From contig JAUIKS010000032.1 in the NCBI GenBank assembly GCA_030430565.1, positions 78,863 to 142,862 of the forward strand: a DNA stretch of 64,000 nt. Direction: 5' to 3'. The stretch comes from Polyangia bacterium (GTDB lineage Bacteria; Myxococcota_A; Polyangia; Nannocystales; Nannocystaceae). Shown piece by piece: positions 25,778 through 33,794 of this stretch; position 1 is the first letter of the stretch; the number at the start of each line of letters is the position of its first letter. Both the position numbers and the translations under genes were made by a program. A model generated the notes under the pieces. It did no database searches. It saw nothing but the letters and a program-made list of their open reading frames with translations, and was not told the origin of the DNA.

Positions 25778-28700
25778 TCAGGGGGGCGATGAGCCGGGCG
25801 CGGCGGGCGCGGTGGGCGTGGCGGGTACGCTCGCTTCCGGCGTCGTGGAAAGCCCGCAGAGATCCTCGACGAATCCCAACCGTGTCTCCGGATATCGATC
25901 GGTAACGAGAAGGATGTACTCCTTCTCCGGGGGCGCTGTAGGCCGCGCGGTCGGAAGAGCGGTCGCTCCGGACCACTGCCTCCCTGTCCCGACAGGTGCA
26001 ATGTCAATCACGCAGTCAACCTCACCGTCAATATCCTTCAACCGAATCAACTGCTCGAGCGCCTGTTGATCGCGCGCCCTGAATATCGAATCGTCTTTGA
26101 CGTTCACGTGGTCGCGCCACTTCTCAGATCTCCAGAGGTAGTGGACAAGCCACGGCTGCTGTCCATGACCGGTAAACGCGTCTGTGACGCGACCGTGAAG
26201 CGGGTCTATGACCCGCTTGACACGACGCGAACTCAGTCTCTCGACGTTTCCGGGCAACGTGACTGCGCCCGCCTTGCCAAGCACAAAGCCAAGTTCGCTT
26301 TCTGGTTTATATAAATAACTTTTAATGCCATCCTTTATGTTCATGCCAGCGTTCATTTCAGGGTACAATGTCGGTCTCGATTTCTCGAGAATGAGCGCCT
26401 CAGCACTCAGTTTCTCTACTGCGTACCCGAACGTTCTGGTCCCTGTGTTGATCTTCACACCTGGGTTTTTCCACCACTCTGCGCTCGCCCAATCAAGCTT
26501 AATCTCACTGCAAAACGCGCGATTGCCAACACACTCCGTAAGCGTTACGGGGAGTACGACCGAATCCAGTCGAGCAATCTCATGATCTGTTTCTGTCTCC
26601 CTATCTTTTTTAGATAAAATATTGATTGATATTAGCGCCCAACCCTTGAAAATCTTCACGCCATCTTCGCTGCTGACCGGAGCCGCGTCGATCTCGATCG
26701 CCTCGACCCCCGCAAATTCAAAGAGCAGGTCCGAGTTCTCGCTCCATTTCCAATTAAACGCAGAATTCATCTGCTCGGCACTCTGAGGTTCTGAGCAAAC
26801 CTCGCGTGGCGCAAGTCCCCGCATCTTGTCGCCGTGTGATACGGACACCACCTGCGGCTCGAGCGGAACTCGCGTGGTGTCGCCAAGAATCTGGTTTCGG
26901 ACCGACGAGACCGGCAAGGAATAAAGATTGTAGCTGGAGCAAGCCGTTCCCAGTTGCCATTCACTAGGCTCTGCGGTCCTCGTATCCTCGTCTACCGAGG
27001 GTCGTCCCTCTGGGGCAAAGTATACGTTACTCGCGGTGGCGAACATGCCGGAGATCTCCAAATCTTCACTCAGCGCGGGCCAGTTTACGTCGAGATACCG
27101 AACGTTCGATCGATGATGTCTAACGCCATCCCTCTCCTCCTCCTCCTCCCTGGTTACCTCGACTTTAGTCCCGGAGATCGTATAGAATTTTTGGGTTTCC
27201 GTCGGCTTCTCACCTTCAGGGCACCCCTCGTCCGGTGAGAACGCCGCGTACAATCCCTTCCAGCTGCGACTTGATTTAAGCCACTCGCACTTTGGACTCT
27301 CGGTGCGCCCGACTTTTACCGCGAAGTCACGGCGCTCCCAGGGATAAAGGCGATTCCGCTTGTGCCCGGAGGGATGCGGGACCGTGACGATCTTCTTTAA
27401 TAACTCGTCGTCAACGGCCTCCCATCCAGCAGTCGCGCGCAGACCCTCATGCCGCTTCTCGGTAATCCATATGGCCTTTTCACCCCGTGACGTCCGCAGC
27501 CCGCCGTGGCGGGTCAGCTCAATCACGCGTTTATCGCCCGCCACGCCAGTTTGGCCGGTCGGCTCCCACTGCTCGTAATCGCGGCGTAATCTGTATATAT
27601 TGACCGCTTCCCCGCTAGACTCGCTCGGGAGTGTCTTATTCTCCCAACGTTTCCCTTGCTTGAATATACATGCCTTGGGTCCATCGCCACCTTCGATGTG
27701 AAACGCCCGTCTCTGCCTTCTGTAGTCTTTTTGAAGCGCTTCTAGATCGCGTTTATCTGTACACCGAACGCGATCGGGCATCGCGTACTCACCGACCGCC
27801 CCGCGAAGCAGCTTCGATCTTGTTACTGTATCGCCGTCGTGTTCGACATCCGGTGCGCTCCAGCAGTCAAAATCCTCTGTAATGCTTGCAACGTCGCTCT
27901 TGGCCCGGCGCTCGAGGCGCTCCAGCAACGAGGTGACAATTTTACATACGGCTGGCGAGAAGACGACCTCCTTGTCGTCATTACGCCTCTTTCCTCGCAA
28001 GTACAGGTTGAGCGGCCGCATATTGTCCAGCCGTTCACTCGACTCGTACTGCTGGGCGATCAAGCACCGTCCCTTTGTAAATTGACCCGTCGTCCGCGGC
28101 GAACAGGCATCGTCTTCGCGAACCTTGTGGAGATCGTCTCGAAACTGGCTACCCTCGCCGGCCCAGAACCAGCCCGTACCGCCTTCCTTTAGCCGACACA
28201 CCTTGTGAGTCGGCCCGATGAAGCTGAGGTTCCAGCCGTGAGAGTCGATCGCGCTAACCCACCGTCTTTCAAGTGACATCGCCGTCGCGGAGCCCTTCGA
28301 AGGGGCCCAGTAGTCGACCGCACCGGCGCTTCGCTTGATCAGTAGATCGATGAGACCTGCGTTTTCAAAGTAGGGAGTCACCGCGCCGAGCTTAAAATGC
28401 CATGGTTTGGGCAGCGCGTCGCAACTCCAGGTCTCTTTTCCCAACTCCTTGGAAACTTCGCAATCGTGTCCACATAAAACGCTGAGGAGGGGATCGTGGT
28501 GTTTGAGTCGTACCTCGACGAACGTCAGTCCGTCGGTAAATGGACCCAATTTGTCCGGAGCGCGCTCACTCAGCGCCACGAGGTCGAAAGAGGCGGCCGC
28601 GACCACCGCTGGATCCTCGAATCTCGTCCCGCCGGTATCACCACTGTACAGATAGCTCGCCGTCGCGCGAATTCCCGTTAGGCTCCCGGAGTCAATAAAC

Positions 28701-30142
28701 ATCGTCTCGAAGTCGTTGTTTGTTACGAACGTTCTCAATGTGTCGAAGAATCGACGTATAAAGCCGCAGTCGGCGCCCAGCGCCCCCAGGAGACTTGGGC
28801 AGGTGTTGGCGGAACTGCTTCGCGTCGTCGAGTCCAGCGACGGTGCGCATGAAAACAATTCCGGTGTATTTCGGCATAAGAACCCGTAGACAGTACCACT
28901 CCCGATCAACACGACACGACGGGCGCGCTGCGCATAAACGACTTTCTCCTCCGGCTCGTTCGCACCACAGACGGCGAAGAATACACTCAACGTGACTATT
29001 GCGATGAGTAAGGCTGTCAGGAGAATCGGCCGCCACGGGACTCGTTCAAGCTTCGTGACGATAATCCGCTCCCCCAGTACGCGAGGATGGCAGAATATCT
29101 GGACGCCGGCCCACCTGTAGGTCGCAAACTCGCGATCGTAGATACGATCTTGCGCCGCGAGGAATGATGACTCGATTGTCTCGCCGAGGGCCAACCGCTC
29201 GTAGAGCGTTTCGGCGAAATTGATCGAGTCTTTGACTTTCAGCGCAAATCGGAACGCGATGACAACCGGGATCCCCATGCGATGCAACCGCTCGGCGATT
29301 CCCGAGATGAGGAATGAACGCGGGGTTTCGTCGGTGCCGCAGGCCGAGATCACGACTAACTTGAGAGTAGAGGCGTATTGCCCCAACTTCGTCTCGAGCG
29401 CGGTGGCGTCCACGCGCTCATCGCCGCTGGAGTCGGTCGTCTCCGCGTTGTCGTCAGTTCTCGTGAGCCAAAGGCTGTCTTTTTCTCCGTGGCATACGAT
29501 GTGCAGAATATCGAACGGCTTGCCGGAATTCTTGCTAGCGCTGAGATGAGCAGTGAGAGATCCGAAGGACGCGTTCTCTAGTGTCTCGCTGTGAAGGTTC
29601 TTCGAGCGCCCGATAACCTTGGCGTGTTCGGCGCCCTCGACCTTATTTTCATTGTTCGCCCCGTTCGACCACGCGAGCAACACGCGGGCCGAACTACGAG
29701 CACGGATTGCGCGAACACGGCGTACTCGCGTTGTTTTGTAGTAGTAGTGAACGAGAACACTGCCTGGACTCCCCAGCAGTTCCGCGTCATCGGCCAAGTA
29801 CGCGAGTTCCCACGCGACTCCATAGACCTCAGGGGTTCTCGAGCACACGCTGACGACAAATACTCCTGAGCCCGGCTTGTCATGCTCGATGCGACGCGAC
29901 CGTATTTCGCCACCTACGTCTCCGATCAGCTGTTTCAGATAGGTTGAGGTCGGTTTGCTCCCCTTGTCGAGCGCGTCGAAGTAGTCAGGCCAGTTTACGT
30001 GTGATCTTTGGTGCGCGTCACCGTCTGTATTGATCGCGTAGTCAGCGCTCACCTCCTCGATCATCGTGTTTGCTATAAGGTCTGTGCATCGATAGAAGTC
30101 GAGCTGGATCCCTGACTCTCGGTAGTTGTGCTCCGCCTCCAT
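25778..30142 (-). CDS. CHAT peptidase - membrane helix - binding-protein-like fusion
   Basis: A 1454-residue protein with no close match I recognise as a whole. N-terminal third: a CHAT (caspase HetF-associated) domain, with VYGVAWELAYLADDAELLG (about 106-124), the catalytic His in DILHIVCHGE (H218) and Cys in VVISACGT (C268), then IPVVIAF...FAETLYERL. One membrane helix at about 371-391 follows positive charges, predicting CHAT inside and the rest outside. Just after it, VVLIGSGTVYGFL (about 410), FIDSGSLTG, FDLVALSER and FVEVRLKHHDPL follow the order of PstS-like substrate-binding proteins. The last 850 residues are Cys-containing and unknown. Codon use is clearly AT-richer than neighbours. 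TAGGAT sits 6 nt before the ATG. Suggested role: outside signal driving a cytoplasmic protease. Confidence 0.85.
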   Translation of the reverse strand: MEAEHNYRESGIQLDFYRCTDLIANTMIEEVSADYAINTDGDAHQRSHVNWPDYFDALDKGSKPTSTYLKQLIGDVGGEIRSRRIEHDKPGSGVFVVSVCSRTPEVYGVAWELAYLADDAELLGSPGSVLVHYYYKTTRVRRVRAIRARSSARVLLAWSNGANNENKVEGAEHAKVIGRSKNLHSETLENASFGSLTAHLSASKNSGKPFDILHIVCHGEKDSLWLTRTDDNAETTDSSGDERVDATALETKLGQYASTLKLVVISACGTDETPRSFLISGIAERLHRMGIPVVIAFRFALKVKDSINFAETLYERLALGETIESSFLAAQDRIYDREFATYRWAGVQIFCHPRVLGERIIVTKLERVPWRPILLTALLIAIVTLSVFFAVCGANEPEEKVVYAQRARRVVLIGSGTVYGFLCRNTPELFSCAPSLDSTTRSSSANTCPSLLGALGADCGFIRRFFDTLRTFVTNNDFETMFIDSGSLTGIRATASYLYSGDTGGTRFEDPAVVAAASFDLVALSERAPDKLGPFTDGLTFVEVRLKHHDPLLSVLCGHDCEVSKELGKETWSCDALPKPWHFKLGAVTPYFENAGLIDLLIKRSAGAVDYWAPSKGSATAMSLERRWVSAIDSHGWNLSFIGPTHKVCRLKEGGTGWFWAGEGSQFRDDLHKVREDDACSPRTTGQFTKGRCLIAQQYESSERLDNMRPLNLYLRGKRRNDDKEVVFSPAVCKIVTSLLERLERRAKSDVASITEDFDCWSAPDVEHDGDTVTRSKLLRGAVGEYAMPDRVRCTDKRDLEALQKDYRRQRRAFHIEGGDGPKACIFKQGKRWENKTLPSESSGEAVNIYRLRRDYEQWEPTGQTGVAGDKRVIELTRHGGLRTSRGEKAIWITEKRHEGLRATAGWEAVDDELLKKIVTVPHPSGHKRNRLYPWERRDFAVKVGRTESPKCEWLKSSRSWKGLYAAFSPDEGCPEGEKPTETQKFYTISGTKVEVTREEEEERDGVRHHRSNVRYLDVNWPALSEDLEISGMFATASNVYFAPEGRPSVDEDTRTAEPSEWQLGTACSSYNLYSLPVSSVRNQILGDTTRVPLEPQVVSVSHGDKMRGLAPREVCSEPQSAEQMNSAFNWKWSENSDLLFEFAGVEAIEIDAAPVSSEDGVKIFKGWALISINILSKKDRETETDHEIARLDSVVLPVTLTECVGNRAFCSEIKLDWASAEWWKNPGVKINTGTRTFGYAVEKLSAEALILEKSRPTLYPEMNAGMNIKDGIKSYLYKPESELGFVLGKAGAVTLPGNVERLSSRRVKRVIDPLHGRVTDAFTGHGQQPWLVHYLWRSEKWRDHVNVKDDSIFRARDQQALEQLIRLKDIDGEVDCVIDIAPVGTGRQWSGATALPTARPTAPPEKEYILLVTDRYPETRLGFVEDLCGLSTTPEASVPATPTAPAAPGSSPP

Positions 30143-30148
30143 GCTCCA

Positions 30149-30154
30149 ATCCTA
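30149..30154 (-). promoter_or_regulatory. -10 element of CHAT gene (leaderless)
   Basis: TAGGAT on the minus strand, 6 nt (TGGAGC) from the ATG at 30142. A GGAG is present but only 1 nt from the ATG, too close for normal ribosome binding. The rest of the 233 bp to the next gene (30388) holds nothing recognisable. Confidence 0.45.
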
Positions 30155-30387
30155 TCACCGCTTTCTCGAGGCAGCGCGGCACGATTATTGGTCGATCCCC
30201 AAGATTGGCGTCGCGTCATCGTAAGCGACGATGCGCGTCGGCGCTCGCCGGAGCGGCCGGCTCGCCGGAGCGGGCGGCGAGCGCGAGGTGCTTGTCTCGT
30301 TGGCTTCGAGGGTTCTCCAGCTAGCCCCCATTCGAGGAGCTGCGTTCGTTCAGCTGAACCGACTGGCGGTGGATGGCGGCGTGGGGG

Positions 30388-31164
30388 TTACTCAGACGCG
30401 CTCCTCACGAGCGAGAGCAGGCTCGGCAGCAGCACCCCGCCGACCATCGCCCCGATCGTGAGGACCGGGTCGTCTTGGATCGCCTGCTGCACACCCGCGT
30501 ACAGCGAGGCGCCGCCGAGGTCGTCGAGCAGGTAGAGCGCGCCCTCGCCGATCGCGAGGCCGACCAGCGGGAGCAGCAGCAGGCTGACGAGCGTGGGCAG
30601 CCAGCGAAACGGCGTGGTCACGAGCCGCAGCGCCGGGATGAACACCGAGCAGGCCGCGAGATAGTTCGGAAACCACATCACGAGGGTCATCATCCCGAAG
30701 TACTGCGCCCGCATCGCGAGGGGGGCGCCGTCGGGCGCCGCGGGATCGAGCGGGCCGATCGAGAGGTCCCAGGTCTGCAGCGCGACCACGCCGAGGTACG
30801 TGAACGCGAGGGTGAACGACCAGCGCACCGGGCGGGAGTCGATCTTCATCCACAGCGGGAGGTCGACGCTCGACTCGCCGTAGTCGATGCGGCCCTCGGC
30901 GTAGCCCTCGAGCATGAGCAGCGGGAAGGTCAGCAGCAGGATCGTGGGCGCGAGCTCGGGGGGCAGAAGCTGGGCGAGGTCCGGGAAGCGCGTCGCGATT
31001 GCGATCGCGTGCAGCAGCGCCGTGACGATGAACAGAGGCGCGAGCGCGAGCGGGCGGACCATCCCGGGGCGCGGGCCCTTCGGCGCGCTCGCGTTGTCGT
31101 CGTCGTCGTCGTCGTCGTCGTCGACATCGTCGACCTCGTCGCGCTCATCTTCGTCGTCGACCAT
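30388..31164 (-). CDS. Polytopic membrane protein with poly-Asp N-terminus
   Basis: 258 residues from the ATG at 31164; the 130-codon extension upstream is Arg-rich and was rejected. The N-terminus is extremely acidic (MVDDEDERDEVDDVDD then a run of nine Asp). Five to six hydrophobic helices follow: ALAPLFIVTALLHAIAIA, TILLLTFPLLMLEG, WSFTLAFTYLGVVAL, YFGMMTLVMWF, LVSLLLLPLVGLAIG and a C-terminal one. It resembles Yip1/YIF-like small membrane proteins in layout, but I cannot confirm a family. Function unknown. CATCAT lies 6 nt before the ATG as a weak -10 candidate. The methyltransferase-like pseudogene ends 95 bp upstream on the same strand. Confidence 0.75.
   Translation of the reverse strand: MVDDEDERDEVDDVDDDDDDDDDNASAPKGPRPGMVRPLALAPLFIVTALLHAIAIATRFPDLAQLLPPELAPTILLLTFPLLMLEGYAEGRIDYGESSVDLPLWMKIDSRPVRWSFTLAFTYLGVVALQTWDLSIGPLDPAAPDGAPLAMRAQYFGMMTLVMWFPNYLAACSVFIPALRLVTTPFRWLPTLVSLLLLPLVGLAIGEGALYLLDDLGGASLYAGVQQAIQDDPVLTIGAMVGGVLLPSLLSLVRSASE
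31096..31124 (-). repeat. GTC/GAC microsatellite encoding poly-Asp
   Basis: About nine tandem trinucleotides encoding the Asp run in the membrane protein N-terminus. Perfect triplet runs like this are slippage-prone but stay in frame. Confidence 0.85.
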
Positions 31165-31259
31165 CGGCCGATGATGACACGCCGACCCGCCGGCCGCGGG
31201 CGAGTTCGCGCGCGGCCGAGTTCGACAGCGGCGCGCGTGCACTCGGGGCGCGCTGATGG

Positions 31260-31952
31260 TCAGCGACGACCGGGTGTCTCGCTCGACCCGACGGCGGCGC
31301 GCGTGCGGATCCGGTACACGTCGCGTGGGCGCCCGTAGGCGAGGCGCTTGGCCCAGGTCGTCGGGTAGTCGCGCAGCGCCGCGAGCGGCACGCGCTCGAC
31401 GACCGTGTCGGAGAAGCCCGCTTCGTCGTAGCGCGCGACGAGCCCGCGCGCGTGGGCGTCGTCGAGGTTCAATATGTCCTCTTCGCCATGTTGATGTCCG
31501 CGGTCGCGGGCGCCGTAGGAGGCGACGAGCTCGAGGTGCGCGGCGGGTCGGCACAGCGCGCGCAGGCGCGCGAGCGCGGCGGGTCGCGGCTCGATGAGCC
31601 CGCGCAGCAGGCTGCCCCAGGGGAGGATGACGGTGACCCGATCGGCGCGAGCGCGGAGCGGACCGGGGAGGGCCTCGGCGGCCGCGACGACGAAGAGCAA
31701 ATTCTCCACGCCGCCGCGTCTCGGCTTGCGCGCGGCCGCGCGCGCGCTGGCTCGCATCCCGTCGGCGTTGGCGTCGAGCGCGACGTACAGGCGCGCGGGG
31801 TCCCGCCGCGCCCAGCGGAGGGGGCCGCGCGCGTCGCCGGAGCCGAGGTCGACGTGGACCAGGCCCTCCCAGCGCGTGATCAGCTCATCGGCTTACGGGC
31901 CCCAGCGGGACGCGCGTCCGCGCGCGTCGAGGAGCTTGAACTCTCGCGTCAC
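31260..31952 (-). pseudogene. KamB/NpmA-like 16S rRNA methyltransferase gene with in-frame TAA
   Basis: The reading frame from a GTG at 31952 gives 19 codons (VTREFKLLDARGRASRWGP), then TAA (31895-31893), and then continues in the same frame with ADELITRWEGLVHVDLGSG, carrying SAM motif I (DLGSGD), YVALDANADG, NLLFVVAAAEALP and VTVILPWGSLLRG, the hallmarks of the 16S rRNA A1408 methyltransferase family. The last part reads ARYDEAGFSDTVVERVP. There is no ATG, GTG or TTG between the stop and residue 66, so the SAM-binding part cannot be translated without CTG initiation or stop read-through. One base change (TAA to TAC/TAT) would restore an intact gene of about 230 codons. Family members confer aminoglycoside resistance; distant members have other roles. 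Confidence 0.7.
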
Positions 31953-32053
31953 GGCGGCGAAACCACGGGGGCGCGCTGACTATTTCTTGTCGCGCGGGGC
32001 GCCGCGATCGCGTCTGAGCACGATTTCGACAGCGCGGATCCGAGGCTCGTCCC

Positions 32054-32059
32054 TACGGT
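32054..32059 (+). promoter_or_regulatory. -10 element of FG-GAP protein gene (leaderless)
   Basis: TACGGT followed by 6 nt (AGCGCC) and the ATG at 32066; no ribosome-binding site. Confidence 0.4.
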
Positions 32060-32065
32060 AGCGCC

Positions 32066-33676
32066 ATGGATCGCCGCGTTATCCGCTGTCTCACCGCCTG
32101 TCTGGTTTTGCTCCCGAGCTGGGCCCTCGCCGCGCCGGGCGAATTCGTCGAGGACGAAGTGCAGGTCCTCCACACGCTCGAGGGGGAGGCCGAGGGGGAT
32201 CAGTTCGGGTGGGCGGTCTCGGAGCTCGCGGACATCGACGGCGACGGCGCGAGCGAGGTCATCGTCGGCGCGCCGAACCACAGCGAGGACGTCGAGAACA
32301 GCGGGCGCACCTACGTGTACTCGGGCGCCACGGGGGCGCCGCTGTTCAGCTTCTCGGGCGGGCCGGGGGGGACGCTGCACGGCTACGCCATGGCCGACGC
32401 CGGTGATGTCGACGGCGACGGCACCCACGACATCGTGGCGGGGGCGCCGGGGGACGGCGGGAAGGTGTTTGTGTACTCGGGCGCGAGCGGGGAGCAGCTG
32501 CACGAGCTCACGAGCGAGGGGATGCAGGGCTTTCTGGGCGCCGCGGTCTCGAGCGCGGGCGACGTCGACGAGGACGGCTTCGACGACGTGATCGTCGGCG
32601 CGCCGCTGTACCCCTCGTTGGGCGAGGACGGCGGGCGGGTGTACCTGTTCTCCGGCGCGAGCGGGCAGGTGATCCGCAGCTTCGACGCCGACGCGCCCGG
32701 GGCCAAGTTCGGCAGCGCGGTCGCCTACCTCGGCGACGTGGACGGCGACGACATCCCCGATCAGCTGGTCGGGGCGCGCGACGCCGGCGAGAGCATGGGC
32801 GGACGCGTCTACGTGTACTCCGGAGCCGACGGCGCGCTGATCGAGCCGATCATCGAGGCCGACGACACGGGGATGGATCTGGCGTGGTTCTTTGTCGCGG
32901 GCCTCGGTGATCTCGACGGTGACGACATCCCGGAGATCTACGCTGGCGACTTCGCGAACGCGGCGCGCGGGCAGGCGACCGGGCGCGCCTACGTGTACTC
33001 AGGCGCGACCCACGAGGCGCTGTTTACGTTCACGGGCGCGGGCGCGGGCGAGGGCATGGGCCCCGGGCGGCGCGGCGGCGACATCGACGGCGACGGCGTC
33101 CCCGACGTCGTGGCCTGCTCCTACAGCAGCAGCATCGGGGCGCCGTCCGCCGGTCAGCTCTCGCTGTTCTCCGGCGCCGACGGGTCGCTCCTGCGGACCA
33201 TCACGAGCGCGCGCGAGGGCGAGACGCTGGGTTTCGACGCGGTGACGCTCGGCGACGTCGACGGCGACGGGGTCGATGATCTCGCGGCCTCCGGCGCGAC
33301 GCTCAACGTCGTCTACATCTTCTCGGGCGCGGTCACGGACGGCGGCGAGACGGACGGGACGAGCGACACGAGCGACACCGGCGACACTGGGTCGACCGGC
33401 GACGGCTCGAGCAGCACGGGCGACGCGCCCGGCACGACGAGCGGGGGCGGGAGCGACGGCGGGGGCGCGACGACGACTGCGGGACCGGAGCCGACGACGG
33501 GCGGCGAAGAGACGGGCGGCGGGATCGACAGCGCGACCGGAGGGGAGCAGGACGGCGCGGGCTGCAGCTGCCAGCAGATCACGACGCGGCGGGTCGCGAT
33601 CCCGTGGTTGGTCGTCTACTCGATCTTGCTGGGCCTGATGTTTTGGCGCCCGCGCGCGCGTCGACGTCCGCGGTAG
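32066..33676 (+). CDS. FG-GAP (integrin-like) repeat surface protein with MYXO-CTERM-like tail
   Basis: 536 residues. A Sec signal peptide (CLVLLPSWALAAPG) is followed by about seven FG-GAP repeats of the form GDVDGDGTHDIVAGAPG...GKVFVYSG, which fold into a beta-propeller with Ca-binding DxDGDG loops. A 90-residue Ser/Thr/Gly/Asp linker (GDTGSTGDGSSSTGD) follows. The last 40 residues contain GAGCSCQQ, a membrane helix (IPWLVVYSILLGLMFW) and RPRARRRPR, the Cys-helix-Arg order of MYXO-CTERM sorting tails. In myxobacteria such tails are cleaved and lipidated for cell-surface display. The ligand is unknown. Confidence 0.88.
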   Translation: MDRRVIRCLTACLVLLPSWALAAPGEFVEDEVQVLHTLEGEAEGDQFGWAVSELADIDGDGASEVIVGAPNHSEDVENSGRTYVYSGATGAPLFSFSGGPGGTLHGYAMADAGDVDGDGTHDIVAGAPGDGGKVFVYSGASGEQLHELTSEGMQGFLGAAVSSAGDVDEDGFDDVIVGAPLYPSLGEDGGRVYLFSGASGQVIRSFDADAPGAKFGSAVAYLGDVDGDDIPDQLVGARDAGESMGGRVYVYSGADGALIEPIIEADDTGMDLAWFFVAGLGDLDGDDIPEIYAGDFANAARGQATGRAYVYSGATHEALFTFTGAGAGEGMGPGRRGGDIDGDGVPDVVACSYSSSIGAPSAGQLSLFSGADGSLLRTITSAREGETLGFDAVTLGDVDGDGVDDLAASGATLNVVYIFSGAVTDGGETDGTSDTSDTGDTGSTGDGSSSTGDAPGTTSGGGSDGGGATTTAGPEPTTGGEETGGGIDSATGGEQDGAGCSCQQITTRRVAIPWLVVYSILLGLMFWRPRARRRPR

Positions 33677-33724
33677 CGAGGGCTGGGCAGCGCTGTAGAT
33701 TCGGCAGCGCGCGTCGAAAACACG

Positions 33725-33770
33725 CCGTGATACGATGGAGAGACCTCGGGCGATCCCGAGGTCTTTCTTG
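33725..33770 (+). terminator. Strong hairpin between FG-GAP and VWA genes
   Basis: AGACCTCGGG-CGAT-CCCGAGGTCT (33741-33764), a perfect 10-bp stem with a tetraloop, runs into TTCTTGAATTTTCTT. This is a good intrinsic terminator for the FG-GAP gene. Upstream, TGATACGAT (33728-33736) looks like an extended -10, which would place a start point at the foot of the hairpin; the hairpin could then be in the 5' leader of the VWA gene and act as an attenuator. Confidence 0.6.
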
Positions 33771-33794
33771 AATTTTCTTACCAAGGATTACTCA

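Noticed and set aside
31893..31895. Selenocysteine or pyrrolysine reading of the stop in the methyltransferase gene
   Set aside because: The codon is TAA, which is read as neither; nonsense mutation or sequence error is more likely.
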